This document shows, piece by piece, positions 42,607 to 51,071 of a DNA stretch of 64,000 nt; the first letter of the stretch is position 1, and every line of letters starts with the position of its first letter. The notes beneath the pieces were generated by a model. That model had not been told where the DNA came from and did not search any database. It worked only from the letters and a program-made list of their open reading frames with translations. Location of the stretch: NCBI GenBank assembly GCA_015063805.1, contig SVTK01000003.1, forward strand, positions 62,001 through 126,000. The letters run 5' to 3'. A program made the position numbers and the translations under genes. The stretch is from Oscillospiraceae bacterium. GTDB taxonomy: Bacteria; Bacillota; Clostridia; Oscillospirales; CAG-272.

Positions 42607-43134
42607 GTGAAAAAGCTAACCCTGACAAGGCAGGACATTCAAAAAGAACTCCTTGCCAAACTGAACAAAGCCAAAGGTGTTGCAATTCTTTTGACAGTTA
42701 TCATCATTGTCAGCCTGATCATTTACCCTATACACCTGGTAAATTATTTGGATGGAACAATCCTGGATTATCCCCGGGGGAGTGAATTGTCGAATTATAT
42801 TTCCCAAGTGGTGATATTTTTGATGCCGGTTTTGATATTGTTTTTTATCATCGTCGTTCTTCACATTTACTACATTGATCTGTACAACATAAAAAAGGGG
42901 AATTTTGGGGTTACGGAAGATAAGCTTTGCCAAAAAGAAAAGGAACTTCGGCGTTATTATAAACACACAGAAAACGAAAACGCTCTTTATTTCCAATGTG
43001 GCAGAGTGGCGGTTGAAAAAGCGGTTTATTCTTACTCCAATATCGGAGACGAATTTTTTGTTGTTATGCTGAAATTCAAGCGCAACCCGCAACTGGTTTA
43101 TCATGGGAGATACTACGAAATATGTCCGGATTGA
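42607..43134 (+). CDS. membrane protein of unknown function
   Basis: 175 residues from a GTG at 42607, with AAAGGTGA eight bases before it; an ATG six codons upstream has no ribosome site. Two membrane helices lie at about 25-45 (VAILLTVIIIVSLIIYPI) and 65-90 (VVIFLMPVLILFFIIVVL). A C-terminal cytoplasmic domain (about 95-175) has EKELRRYYKH and FFVVMLKFKRNPQLVYHGRYY. No family recognised. It is clearly AT-richer than the genes around it, like the orphan at 17306-17716, which may signal transfer. Confidence 0.65.
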   Translation: MKKLTLTRQDIQKELLAKLNKAKGVAILLTVIIIVSLIIYPIHLVNYLDGTILDYPRGSELSNYISQVVIFLMPVLILFFIIVVLHIYYIDLYNIKKGNFGVTEDKLCQKEKELRRYYKHTENENALYFQCGRVAVEKAVYSYSNIGDEFFVVMLKFKRNPQLVYHGRYYEICPD

Positions 43135-43179
43135 TATATGTTGCCGAATGCCCATCAAGAACGGGGCCCAAATTCAAAG

Positions 43180-43208
43180 AAAACAGCCGCCCATCGGGCG
43201 GCTGTTTT
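43180..43208 (+). terminator. terminator
   Basis: AAAACAGCCGCCC-ATC-GGGCGGCTGTTTT, a 13-bp perfect stem with A/T flanks, after the orphan membrane protein. Confidence 0.82.
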
Positions 43209-43246
43209 CTTATACGACAGCAGAGCGGATCTGCACGGCCACGCTA

Positions 43247-43275
43247 TTGACACCCCCTCGCTTTTATGCTATCAT
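43247..43275 (+). promoter_or_regulatory. promoter of the zinc-ribbon lipoprotein and fusion gene
   Basis: TTGACA (43247-43252) and TATCAT (43270-43275) are 17 bases apart. Confidence 0.6.
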
Positions 43276-43298
43276 AAAAGCAGAAAGAAGGTGCATAT

Positions 43299-43595
43299 AT
43301 GAAAAAGTTTCTGCTTTGCCTCATCACCCTGTGTACGGCATTTTCGCTGACTTCGTGTCAGGTGAACTGGTTTGACCGCAGCTACGATGTGCCGTGGTAT
43401 GTGGTGGCGGTGCCGGTGGCGTTGATTTTTGTGATAGGGTACCTTGCCATCATGACCCACACCTATGTCTGCCCCAAGTGCGGGACGGTATTCAAGCCCC
43501 GTTGGTATGAGCTCTCGGCCCTCACCCATTTAAATGGTCGTCGGGTTATGAAATGCCCGAACTGCGGCAGAAGAGGCTTCTGCAAGAGAATATAA
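43299..43595 (+). CDS. small lipoprotein or membrane protein with a C-terminal zinc ribbon
   Basis: 98 residues. A signal-like N-terminus ends in the lipobox-like LTSC (about residue 20), a membrane helix follows (VVAVPVALIFVIGYLAIM, about 35-52), and the C-terminus has CPKCGTVFKP and CPNCGRRGFC, a four-Cys ribbon. If the helix spans the membrane, the ribbon may be cytoplasmic. Function unknown. It is 25 bases upstream of the nitrilase-GDPD fusion, with no promoter between, so they may be co-transcribed. Confidence 0.75.
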   Translation: MKKFLLCLITLCTAFSLTSCQVNWFDRSYDVPWYVVAVPVALIFVIGYLAIMTHTYVCPKCGTVFKPRWYELSALTHLNGRRVMKCPNCGRRGFCKRI

Positions 43596-43620
43596 ATATT
43601 GAAAATAAAGGAGGCTCCCC

Positions 43621-45228
43621 ATGAAGGTCTGTATCATCCAGCCCGCCTATTCCATCGATTATGCCAAGTCTGATGACTACTTTGCCGCGCAGCTGAAGCT
43701 CATCGATCAATGCGACGAGAGCATGGACCTCATTGTTCTGCCCGAATCCTGCGACGTGCCCTGTCTTGCCGGCTCCAAGGAGAATGGACGGCGATCCAGC
43801 GAAAAATACAACGGCATTCTGCTGGAGAAGGTTGCCGAGACTGCCAGACGGTGCAATGCCATGGTGTTTGTCAACGCCCGTTCCTATGCCGAAAGTCCCG
43901 CGGGTCGGAATACTACCTATGCCTTCAATCGCCGGGGGGAGATCGTGGGCAAGTACTTCAAGCAGCATCTGACCCCGGGTGAGGTGAGACGGACTCGCCT
44001 GGATAGCGACTATACCTACGAGCACTCCGAGCCCACTGTGATCGAGATGGAGGGCCTGCGCTTCGGCTTCCTTACCTGCTACGATTTCTATTTTTATGAA
44101 GCATTCGCCAACATGGCGCGGCAGAATCTGGACATCATCATCGGCTGCTCCCATCAGCGCAGTGATACTCACCTCGCTCTGGAGATCATGTCCCAAAACC
44201 TTGCCTACAACACCAACACCTATGTGATCCGCTCCTCGGTGTCCATGGACGAGAATTCCGACATTGGCGGCGGCTCCATGGTGGTTGCCCCCACGGGGAA
44301 AGTCCTGGTGAATATGTACAGCCGCGTGGGGCTGGAAACGGTGGAGATCGACCCGCACGAGAAGTACTACAAGCCGGCGGGCTTCCGCAATCCCCTCTCC
44401 GCCCACTACGAATACATCGAAAAGGGACGCCGCCCCTGGAAATACCGTCCCGGGGGAAGCGCCATCGTCCGTCACGACGAGGTGATGCCCTATCCCCGCA
44501 CCTGTGCGCATCGGGGCTTCAATTCGGTCGCCCCCGAGAACAGTCTCCCCGCTTACGGTGCCGCCATCGCCATGGGTGCGGAGGAGATCGAATTTGACCT
44601 TTGGTTCACCCGGGATGGGGAAGTGGTGTCCATCCACGATTCCAAGCTGGATCGGGTGTCCAACGGCACGGGCAGGGTGAAGGATTACACCTTGGCCGAG
44701 CTGCGGGAGCTTGACTTCGGCAGTAAGCGGGGACCGGCTTTTGCGGGGATGAAGATCCCCACCTTTGAGGAAATTCTGCAGAAGTTTGCCTGCCACTGCA
44801 TCATGAATATCCACCTCAAGACCCAGGGGGAGAAGCCCGAGTATTTGGACCGGGTGGTTCAGCTGATCAAAAAGTACGACTGCGAGAAATACGTCTACTT
44901 TATGAGCGGGCAGGACGAGTTCCTGGAGCGCCTGCAGCGGGAGTATCCCGAGATCCCGCGCTGCTGCGGCGGCGGAGATGGGAAGTGGGAGATCGTTGAC
45001 CGCGCCATCAAGTACGGCTGCAGGAAGCTGCAGTTTGTCAAGGGCTACATCAACCGCGAGATGGTGGAGAAGGCACACGCCAATGGGATCATCTGCAATG
45101 TGTTCTGGTCGGACGATCCCGCCGAGACCGAAGAATTTTTGGATATGGGTGTGGATGTGATCCTCACCAACGATTTCCATACCATCGCCTCGGTGGTGAA
45201 CCGGAGAGAAAAATATATCACTTATTGA
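43621..45228 (+). CDS. nitrilase-superfamily amidase fused to a glycerophosphodiester phosphodiesterase
   Basis: 535 residues. Residues 1-280 form a carbon-nitrogen hydrolase: E42 (VLPES), K114 (GKYFKQHL) and C153 (LTCYDF) make the catalytic triad. Residues 291-535 are a GDPD domain: H297-R298 (AHRG), PENS (305-308), E324 and D326 (EFD), H339 (SIHD). Both halves look active. The fusion joins amide hydrolysis to glycerophosphodiester cleavage, so one substrate with both bonds is possible, such as glycerophospho-N-acylethanolamine. No signal peptide, so it is cytoplasmic. GGAGGCTCCCC-type site upstream. Neighbours are an MFS carrier and a ceramidase-like protein. Confidence 0.92.
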   Translation: MKVCIIQPAYSIDYAKSDDYFAAQLKLIDQCDESMDLIVLPESCDVPCLAGSKENGRRSSEKYNGILLEKVAETARRCNAMVFVNARSYAESPAGRNTTYAFNRRGEIVGKYFKQHLTPGEVRRTRLDSDYTYEHSEPTVIEMEGLRFGFLTCYDFYFYEAFANMARQNLDIIIGCSHQRSDTHLALEIMSQNLAYNTNTYVIRSSVSMDENSDIGGGSMVVAPTGKVLVNMYSRVGLETVEIDPHEKYYKPAGFRNPLSAHYEYIEKGRRPWKYRPGGSAIVRHDEVMPYPRTCAHRGFNSVAPENSLPAYGAAIAMGAEEIEFDLWFTRDGEVVSIHDSKLDRVSNGTGRVKDYTLAELRELDFGSKRGPAFAGMKIPTFEEILQKFACHCIMNIHLKTQGEKPEYLDRVVQLIKKYDCEKYVYFMSGQDEFLERLQREYPEIPRCCGGGDGKWEIVDRAIKYGCRKLQFVKGYINREMVEKAHANGIICNVFWSDDPAETEEFLDMGVDVILTNDFHTIASVVNRREKYITY

Positions 45229-45276
45229 TCGGTCGAAAAATGTCAGCTCCGCGCTCTCCGATGTGAGGGAACGGGG

Positions 45277-45305
45277 TTGACTTTTTTTTGCAGAAGGATT
45301 ATAAT
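45277..45305 (+). promoter_or_regulatory. promoter of the MFS gene at 45342
   Basis: TTGACT (45277-45282) and TATAAT (45300-45305) are 17 bases apart. Confidence 0.68.
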
Positions 45306-45341
45306 TAGATCGTATTTTGATCCGCGGAAGGAGAAATATCC

Positions 45342-46628
45342 ATGGTACCAACCGAAACCAGAAAGAGATTCGACTACAAGTGGGTTATCGTTGCCGTGTG
45401 CTTTTTGATGGTAATGATCTCCCTCGGCTTTGGCAGCTCCACAAAATCCCTTTTCCCCGATGAGATCGCCGAGGCACTGGGGGTTGAGCGGAGTCTTGTT
45501 TCCATCGGCGAGAGCTGCCGCTTTATCGCCACGGCGGTGATCAATGTGTTTTTCAGCGTGCTGGTGGTGAAGTTTGGGCCGAAGAAGCTGATCTGTGCGG
45601 GCTATCTCTCGCTGATTGCGGCGACTTTTCTTTACTCCATTGCCGATAACCTGATTCTGATTTATCTTGCGGGTACGCTGCTGGGTGTGGGTTTTTCCTG
45701 GACCACAACCACCATGGTGGGATATGTGGTGGGAATTTGGTGCTCGGAAAACAAGGGGACCATCATGGGTCTCATCCTTGCCTCCAACGGCCTGGGCGGC
45801 GCAATCGCCATTCGTTTGGTGGGCGCGCTCATTGACCCTAACGTAACGGGCAGCTACCGCAATGGCTACCGCCTGATCTCAGCAGTGATGGCGGTGACTC
45901 TGGTCATTCTCATGATTTTCTTCCGCAACCGCCCAAAGGATTCGGATAAACCCCTGCCCAAGCCCGGCGGAAAGAAGAAAAAGCGTGGCCGCGACTGGGT
46001 GGGCATTCCCTTCTCTGAAGCGGTGAAGAAGTTCTACTTCTGGGGTGCACTGATTTGTATCTTTTGTACCGGTCTCATTCTGCAAGGCTCCCACGGCATT
46101 GCTGCTATGCATTTCAAGGATGTGGGCATCGACTACGGCGCAGTAAAGTCTTTGCTTTCTTTCGGTTCGCTGATCCTGGCCGGCTCAAAGTTCCTGACCG
46201 GTGTGATCTATGACCGCTTCGGTCTGCGGGTGGCGGCTTCCTCCTGTACGCTTTTGGCGATTATTTCTACCTTTCTTTTGGTGTTTATCCGCGGTAATGA
46301 TGCCGGGGTTGTGTTGGCGTCGATTTACGTGGTGTGCGGTCAATGTTCGTTGCCGTTGGAGACCATTATGCTTCCCATCTATGCTGCCGATCTCTTCGGT
46401 GAGCAGTCCTTTGCCAAGGTAATGGGACTGTTCGTTTCGGTGAATACGGCAGGCTATGCCGTGGGCGCACCGCTGATGAACCTTTGCTACGATATATCCG
46501 GCAGTTATGTTCCCGCGCTGATCGCGGTGGGGATAGTGATGAGTGTTGTTTTTGTGCTGCTGCAGATCGTGATCACGCAGGCACATCGGGAACAGAAGCG
46601 CGTGGAGAGCGAGATCTCAGCCGCATAA
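45342..46628 (+). CDS. MFS transporter, MCT/OFA-like
   Basis: 428 residues with 12 membrane helices and a basic mid-loop (KPGGKKKKRGRD, about 205-216). The N-terminal phrase FDYKWVIVAVCFLMVMISLGFGSSTKSLF resembles monocarboxylate or oxalate:formate-type carriers. GGAAGGAGAAATATCC precedes the ATG. It probably forms an operon with the ceramidase-like gene 57 bases on. Its last 37 codons are copied almost exactly in the chimeric mini-gene at 49701. Confidence 0.85.
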   Translation: MVPTETRKRFDYKWVIVAVCFLMVMISLGFGSSTKSLFPDEIAEALGVERSLVSIGESCRFIATAVINVFFSVLVVKFGPKKLICAGYLSLIAATFLYSIADNLILIYLAGTLLGVGFSWTTTTMVGYVVGIWCSENKGTIMGLILASNGLGGAIAIRLVGALIDPNVTGSYRNGYRLISAVMAVTLVILMIFFRNRPKDSDKPLPKPGGKKKKRGRDWVGIPFSEAVKKFYFWGALICIFCTGLILQGSHGIAAMHFKDVGIDYGAVKSLLSFGSLILAGSKFLTGVIYDRFGLRVAASSCTLLAIISTFLLVFIRGNDAGVVLASIYVVCGQCSLPLETIMLPIYAADLFGEQSFAKVMGLFVSVNTAGYAVGAPLMNLCYDISGSYVPALIAVGIVMSVVFVLLQIVITQAHREQKRVESEISAA

Positions 46629-46685
46629 TGGCATCCCGATGAAACATCCGCTGCCGGCTGCGCAGAGTGAAGAAGGGAAGTATGG

Positions 46686-47993
46686 ATGAAGGAAAAGTTT
46701 TGTGTTGGGTGCTGCAAAAAAATCATTACGCCGCCCCTGGGGACGCCGCTGTACGGCTATCCCGATTATGAAAATCGCAAGGCGGAATCGGTGCACGACG
46801 ATCTTTACGCCAATGCGGCGGTGTTCGGTGCAGAGGTGCCCGAGGCGGTTTTGGTCAGCCTGGACCTGTGTACCATGCAGGCCGCCTTGGCAGACCGTAT
46901 CCGTGCCGCCGTGGGAGAGAAGGCAGGGATTCCGGCGGAGCAGGTGATCATCTGCCTGATCCATACTCATTCCGGCCCCTGTACCGCCGTCTCCGGGATC
47001 TGCGACCCGGCAACCGATCCATACATCAACGAAACGCTTATCCCTGCTATCCTGAAGGCTGTGGGTGAAGCGGCGGCGGATATGCACCCCACAAAGCTTG
47101 GGATCGGTACGACCCAAAGCCTGGTGGGGATCAACCGCAGACAGATTCTCGCTGATGGAAGAACAGTGCTGGGACAGAACCCCTACGGCTGCTTTGATCC
47201 CGAAATGACGGTGCTGGCTTTTGTGGGAGAGGATGACAAGCCTCTTTTGAACATCATCCACTACGGCGCTCACGCCACTGCCTCGGGAAAGGTTCCCGCC
47301 ATTACCCGGGATTGGCCGGGCTATATGGTGGATCGCATGGAGGCACTGACCGGAGCCATGACCTTCTTTATCAACGGCGCAGAGGGGGACGTTGGTCCCA
47401 GACTGTCCAGCGGAAGGACAACCGGCGATCTGACCCATGCGGCCGAAATTGGTGGAGTGGCGGCCGTGGATGCCATACGGGCATACCGGGCTATCCCGGG
47501 CTATCGGGCGGTGCATTTCCGAACGGTGACGGGGCAAGTGACCCTCCCCTATCGCCCCTTCCCGCGTCGGGAAGAAATTACCGCAGAGATGGCGGAGATG
47601 GAAGGCAAACCCATGGCCGGCTTGGATCTGCGGAAATACCAGGTGCTGAAGCAGCGGCTGGCGGTGCTGGATTCCGGCGGGGAGATCCCCGTGTCCCGGA
47701 CGCTCGGGCAGGTACTGTTTGCCTTCAACGAGGCGGTTCTGGTGCCGTTCCCCTTTGAGATGTTCTCGGAGATTACCGTGCGCCTGCGACAGTACAGCCC
47801 CTTCGGCCATACCCTTGGCCTATCTAACGCCAATGGAACACTGGCCTATCTTCCTTCCAAAGAGCAAATCCCCCGAGGGGGCTATGAGGTGAGAAAATTC
47901 ACCGAAAGCCACATTTTCCCCATGGCGGACAATACCGATGATGTGATCATCGGAGAAAACCTGCGGCTCATTGAGGAAATTTTTGCCCAGTGA
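46686..47993 (+). CDS. neutral-ceramidase-like (N-terminal NCD) protein
   Basis: 435 residues. FCVGCCKKIITPPLGTPLYGYPDY at the start, then LIHTHSGPC (His ligands), HYGAHAT and ITRDWPGYM, and NGAEGDVGPR in the catalytic-domain signature, match the neutral/alkaline ceramidase family, zinc enzymes that hydrolyse the amide of ceramides. Bacterial homologues also act on other substrates. Here there is no signal peptide, so a cytoplasmic amidase role on an imported amide is plausible. Ribosome site GAAGGGAAG. It follows the MFS gene, giving a transport-plus-hydrolysis pair. Confidence 0.82.
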   Translation: MKEKFCVGCCKKIITPPLGTPLYGYPDYENRKAESVHDDLYANAAVFGAEVPEAVLVSLDLCTMQAALADRIRAAVGEKAGIPAEQVIICLIHTHSGPCTAVSGICDPATDPYINETLIPAILKAVGEAAADMHPTKLGIGTTQSLVGINRRQILADGRTVLGQNPYGCFDPEMTVLAFVGEDDKPLLNIIHYGAHATASGKVPAITRDWPGYMVDRMEALTGAMTFFINGAEGDVGPRLSSGRTTGDLTHAAEIGGVAAVDAIRAYRAIPGYRAVHFRTVTGQVTLPYRPFPRREEITAEMAEMEGKPMAGLDLRKYQVLKQRLAVLDSGGEIPVSRTLGQVLFAFNEAVLVPFPFEMFSEITVRLRQYSPFGHTLGLSNANGTLAYLPSKEQIPRGGYEVRKFTESHIFPMADNTDDVIIGENLRLIEEIFAQ

Positions 47994-48016
47994 CGTTGAG
48001 TCTATGCTCTGTAAGA

Positions 48017-48057
48017 AAAAGCGGGTCGGAACTCAGGTTGAGTTCCGACCCGCTTTT
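48017..48057. terminator. bidirectional terminator
   Basis: AAAAGCGGGTCGGAACTCA pairs with its complement in a 19-bp stem with a 3-base loop. It lies between convergent genes. Confidence 0.85.
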
Positions 48058-48067
48058 GGACAGTGAT

Positions 48068-49372
48068 TTAGATTCTCTTTGTTTTCATCTTTTTGGCGAT
48101 CAGCGTGAGAACGAGCATGATGACATACAGGCATCCGATGGTGATGAAGATTGCAGGCCAGCCAAAGGTGTCCTTGACAAAGCCAAACACCATAGCCTGA
48201 ACCGCAGCGCCCATATAGACCGCCCAGTCAAGCACACCAACGATGGTAGAGGAGAACGCGCGGCCGCCCATATCTCCCGCAACTGCCCAGATAACGCCCG
48301 TGACCATTCCCGAAATCCCAAGAACAAACAGCATGATGGATGCCGTCATCTGTTGGGTAATGAAGGGGAAGATGCACATACCGGCGAAGGTGACAACGGA
48401 AGCGAGGGCAAGCATCGGTTCGCGTTTGCCCTTGAACACCTTATCGGTGATGAGCGGGAAAACAAACATTGCACAGGCCTGGCCGAGCGGCAGAAGGATT
48501 GAGCTGAAGATTCCGTCCTTGATGGACAGCCCCATTACTTCACCGAAGTATGTAGGGACCCAAGTGAGAAGACCGTATCGGCCCACACCGGCGATGGCGG
48601 AAATCAGACAGAAGATCAGAATTTTGGGCTCTCTGAAAAGCACCGCATAGGGATACAGATATCCCTTTTCCTCGATGCTGCGGATAAGCTCCGCGTCACG
48701 CTTTTCTGTTTCTGCGTCTTCCTCGACAAACGGAGCAAGTCCCACGTCTTCCGGCTTTTCTTTGAAGAAGAAGTAGAAGGCAATGAGCATCAGTACCATG
48801 GGGATCATGGGGTATCTGAACGCAGCGCGCCAGCCCCACTCGGGGTTGAGCTCAAGGCAAAGGAGAATGGTAAGGTAGGTGATGACCTGGGCAAGCCCCG
48901 AGAATGCCGTGGTAAGACCCGAAGCGAAACCTCGCTTGCTCTTGGGCCACCATTTGTTGAGAACGCCGAGGCCGTTTGCCCAAACCATCGACTGGAAGAA
49001 ACCGTTGAGCCCCCACAGAATGGCAATCATTGGAATGGAATGCTGAAAAGAGATGATGACGTTGATGGCAGCAGAACCGATGATGCCTACCATCATAAAG
49101 CGTTTATATCCGAAAAATGCACCGAGACGGCCGTTAATGAGCTGTCCAAATGCGTAGCACCAGAAAAGTGCCGATGTGACAATGCCGAGTGCGGTAGTGG
49201 TAGAGCCGAGTCCCTCCGCCATCAGAGAAAGCACAAGATTAATATTCTGCCTTCCGTTATAAAAGAAAAGGTAGGTAATGCCAAAGCTGAGCAGCATCAG
49301 CCAGCCCCAGCGGGTAAATTTCCTATAATCTGACGACGAATAGCCATAGGTACTGGTTTTTCTCGGATGCAT
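48068..49372 (-). CDS. MFS transporter, OPA (GlpT)-like
   Basis: 434 residues with 12 membrane helices. FYNGRQNINLVLSLM, FGQLINGRLGAFFGYKR, NGFFQSMVWANGLG and KSKRGFASGL are organophosphate:phosphate antiporter motifs. These carriers take up glycerol-3-phosphate or hexose phosphates in exchange for Pi. Glycerol-3-phosphate is the expected product of the GDPD domain encoded 3 kb upstream, so the neighbourhood fits. Strong CAAGGAGGAATATCG site. It stands alone on the minus strand, with its promoter 36 bases before. Confidence 0.85.
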   Translation of the reverse strand: MHPRKTSTYGYSSSDYRKFTRWGWLMLLSFGITYLFFYNGRQNINLVLSLMAEGLGSTTTALGIVTSALFWCYAFGQLINGRLGAFFGYKRFMMVGIIGSAAINVIISFQHSIPMIAILWGLNGFFQSMVWANGLGVLNKWWPKSKRGFASGLTTAFSGLAQVITYLTILLCLELNPEWGWRAAFRYPMIPMVLMLIAFYFFFKEKPEDVGLAPFVEEDAETEKRDAELIRSIEEKGYLYPYAVLFREPKILIFCLISAIAGVGRYGLLTWVPTYFGEVMGLSIKDGIFSSILLPLGQACAMFVFPLITDKVFKGKREPMLALASVVTFAGMCIFPFITQQMTASIMLFVLGISGMVTGVIWAVAGDMGGRAFSSTIVGVLDWAVYMGAAVQAMVFGFVKDTFGWPAIFITIGCLYVIMLVLTLIAKKMKTKRI

Positions 49373-49407
49373 TACGATATTCCTCCTTGAGTCGAATACA
49401 CAATTTC

Positions 49408-49437
49408 ATTATAGCATAGCCGTCGGAAAACTGTCAA
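49408..49437 (-). promoter_or_regulatory. promoter of the OPA carrier gene
   Basis: On the minus strand TTGACA (49432-49437) and TATAAT (49408-49413) are 18 bases apart. Confidence 0.65.
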
Positions 49438-49629
49438 TACAGCAACGAACCGAATTATATGGAAAAGCGTTGTGGCCCCTTTGGCTATTTATGCTGATTT
49501 TTGCGTTATTTATCACTTCCTGTTGCGGTAAAACGGAAAAATGGGAAAATTTGCAGTTGCGTAGCTATAGGGAAGATACAGAAAGGGAAATTTTGACGGG
49601 AATCCTGTCAGATTTTTGGGAACGTACTC

Positions 49630-49658
49630 TTGCCAAAGAAAAAAATATATGCTATACT
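49630..49658 (+). promoter_or_regulatory. promoter of the chimeric mini-gene (copy of the M42 promoter)
   Basis: TTGCCA (49630-49635) and TATACT (49653-49658) are 17 bases apart, matching the boxes of the M42 peptidase gene at 52837-52865. The stretch 49374-49629 upstream has no supported gene. Confidence 0.55.
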
Positions 49659-49700
49659 GAGCTTACCAAGGGCGCGTTCCAATTCACTATAATGAGGTGT

Positions 49701-49913
49701 ATGATGATTTTTTCTGTTGACCAATCCTATCTGACCGAGGCGTTCTGTCGAATTGTGTCGGTCCCCAGCCCTGTGGGCTATTCCCGGGAGCTCAATCCAG
49801 TGCTGATTGCGGTGGGGATAGTGATGAGTGTTGTTTTTGTGCTGCTGCAGATCGTGATCACGCAGGCACATCGGGAACAGAAGCGCGTGGAGAGCGAGAT
49901 CTCAGCCGCGTAA
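49701..49913 (+). pseudogene. chimeric mini-gene: M42 peptidase start joined to MFS end
   Basis: A 70-codon open frame. The first 32 codons (MMIFSVDQSYLTEAF onward) and the promoter region to 49629 copy the 5' end of the M42 gene at 52837-53010, with a few changes. From 49803 the sequence is almost identical to the last 37 codons of the MFS gene (46518-46628), with two silent base differences. The junction lies at a shared GCTG, and the frame is kept. The result is a short N-terminus plus one membrane helix (about 34-50) and a basic tail. A terminator follows at 49942. It may be a remnant of duplication and deletion, or an expressed small membrane protein. Confidence 0.85.
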
Positions 49914-49941
49914 GCCCGTGATTTTTCATAGTTCACTTTGG

Positions 49942-49970
49942 AGAGAGTGCAGAATTGCACTCTCTCTTTT
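49942..49970 (+). terminator. terminator of the chimeric mini-gene
   Basis: AGAGAGTGCA-GAAT-TGCACTCTCT stem followed by CTTTTAG. Confidence 0.75.
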
Positions 49971-50051
49971 AGCTTTTTCTCACACCTTTTTCCACGGATA
50001 ATGCGCAAACGCCTTGTGAACAAGGTAAGGGATGAAATTTTTGAAAAAACC

Positions 50052-50080
50052 TTGACAGATGGAGGGAATGTGTGTATAAT
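50052..50080 (+). promoter_or_regulatory. consensus promoter of the SorC operon
   Basis: TTGACA (50052-50057) and TATAAT (50075-50080) are 17 bases apart. Confidence 0.8.
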
Positions 50081-50110
50081 TACAATTGTATATATCTATT
50101 ACATTTGTAA
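50080..50110 (+). promoter_or_regulatory. operator-like repeat at the SorC promoter
   Basis: TTACAATTGTA (50080-50090) and TTACATTTGTAA (50099-50110) are two palindromic copies with centres about 19-20 bases apart, starting at the -10 box. The position and spacing fit binding by the SorC-type regulator encoded next, for autoregulation. Confidence 0.5.
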
Positions 50111-50120
50111 AGGATTTGCG

Positions 50121-51053
50121 ATGGACAGAAATTTGAAAACAAAAATTGCCTTTTTTTATCACACCTGCGGTATGACCCAGGAGGAGATTGCGGCAAGGCT
50201 GTCGCTAACCAGGCAAAAAGTCAATGCCGTGATCGGAATGTTGAAAGAGGAGGGGATCGTTTCCATTACCATCTGCGGCAATGACGATGGCTGTGTTGAA
50301 CTGGAATGTGCGCTGGAGCAAAAGTTCGGGTTGCCCCGCGCGTTGGTTGCACCTTCTTATGATGATCCTGCTGTGACATTGCTGAAGGTGGCCAACACAG
50401 CGGCGCAGTATCTGGAACAGGTGATTGGCAGCGGCGATCGGGTGGGCGTTTCCTGGGGGCGCACTCTGCGCACGGTCGTGAGGGAAATGAGGTTCCGGAA
50501 AAAGAAGAATTGTCTGGTGGTTCAGCTGATGGGGGCGCAGTCGATGGAGGGGCACGGGACGAAGTCTGATGATATCGTTCGCTCACTGGCGGAGAAGCTG
50601 GATTGTCCCAATTATCTGCTATATGCTCCGGTTTTGGTGTCCCGCAGGGAAACCCGGGCACTGCTGGCGGAAGAAAAACCGATCCGCCACGCCTTTGCCA
50701 TGATGCGAGAATGCAATATCGGCGTCTTCGGTATTGGAGCTGTTTGCGAGGATGCACCGATGCATCGGTTGGGCTATCTTTCGGATGGTGATATCGCACA
50801 GCTTCGACGGGATGGCTTTGTTGCCGATATCGGGCTCAACCCTGTTCGGGCGGATGGATCCATGGACGGCTGTTTCCTTAGCGAACGGCTGATTAATGCT
50901 GATGCAGAGACTATTCGCGGGATGGAAAACGCGATCGGTATTGCCTCGGGAATCGAAAAAGCCGAGGCAGTAGCTGCAGTACTGCGCTCAGGACTGCTGA
51001 ATACGCTGATCATTGACCGTGCCTTGGCTGAGGCGGTTCTTGCCAATCAATGA
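50121..51053 (+). CDS. SorC/DeoR-type sugar-binding transcriptional regulator
   Basis: 310 residues from MDRNLKTKIAFF; AAAGGATTTGCG precedes 50121, and earlier starts in frame fall within the promoter. The helix-turn-helix reads MTQEEIAARLSLTRQKVNAVIGMLKEEGIV (about 18-46). The SorC effector domain follows: VGVSWGRTLRTV, DIVRSLAEKL, LLYAPVL, VFGIGAV and a late IASGIEKAEAVAAVLRSGLLNTLIID. Such regulators bind phosphorylated sugars. It should control the dehydrogenase and aldolase genes directly downstream; the spacing is 18 bases. Confidence 0.93.
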   Translation: MDRNLKTKIAFFYHTCGMTQEEIAARLSLTRQKVNAVIGMLKEEGIVSITICGNDDGCVELECALEQKFGLPRALVAPSYDDPAVTLLKVANTAAQYLEQVIGSGDRVGVSWGRTLRTVVREMRFRKKKNCLVVQLMGAQSMEGHGTKSDDIVRSLAEKLDCPNYLLYAPVLVSRRETRALLAEEKPIRHAFAMMRECNIGVFGIGAVCEDAPMHRLGYLSDGDIAQLRRDGFVADIGLNPVRADGSMDGCFLSERLINADAETIRGMENAIGIASGIEKAEAVAAVLRSGLLNTLIIDRALAEAVLANQ

Positions 51054-51071
51054 TAAGGAGAATGGAAAACT

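Noticed and set aside
43621-45228. Two separate genes rather than a fusion
   Set aside because: The frame is continuous, with no stop or ribosome site between the domains (about residues 275-295).
49470-49700. Lipoprotein-like frame (MWPLWLF onward) upstream of the chimeric gene
   Set aside because: It starts at a TTG with no ribosome site and runs through the copied promoter, so it is probably an accidental frame.
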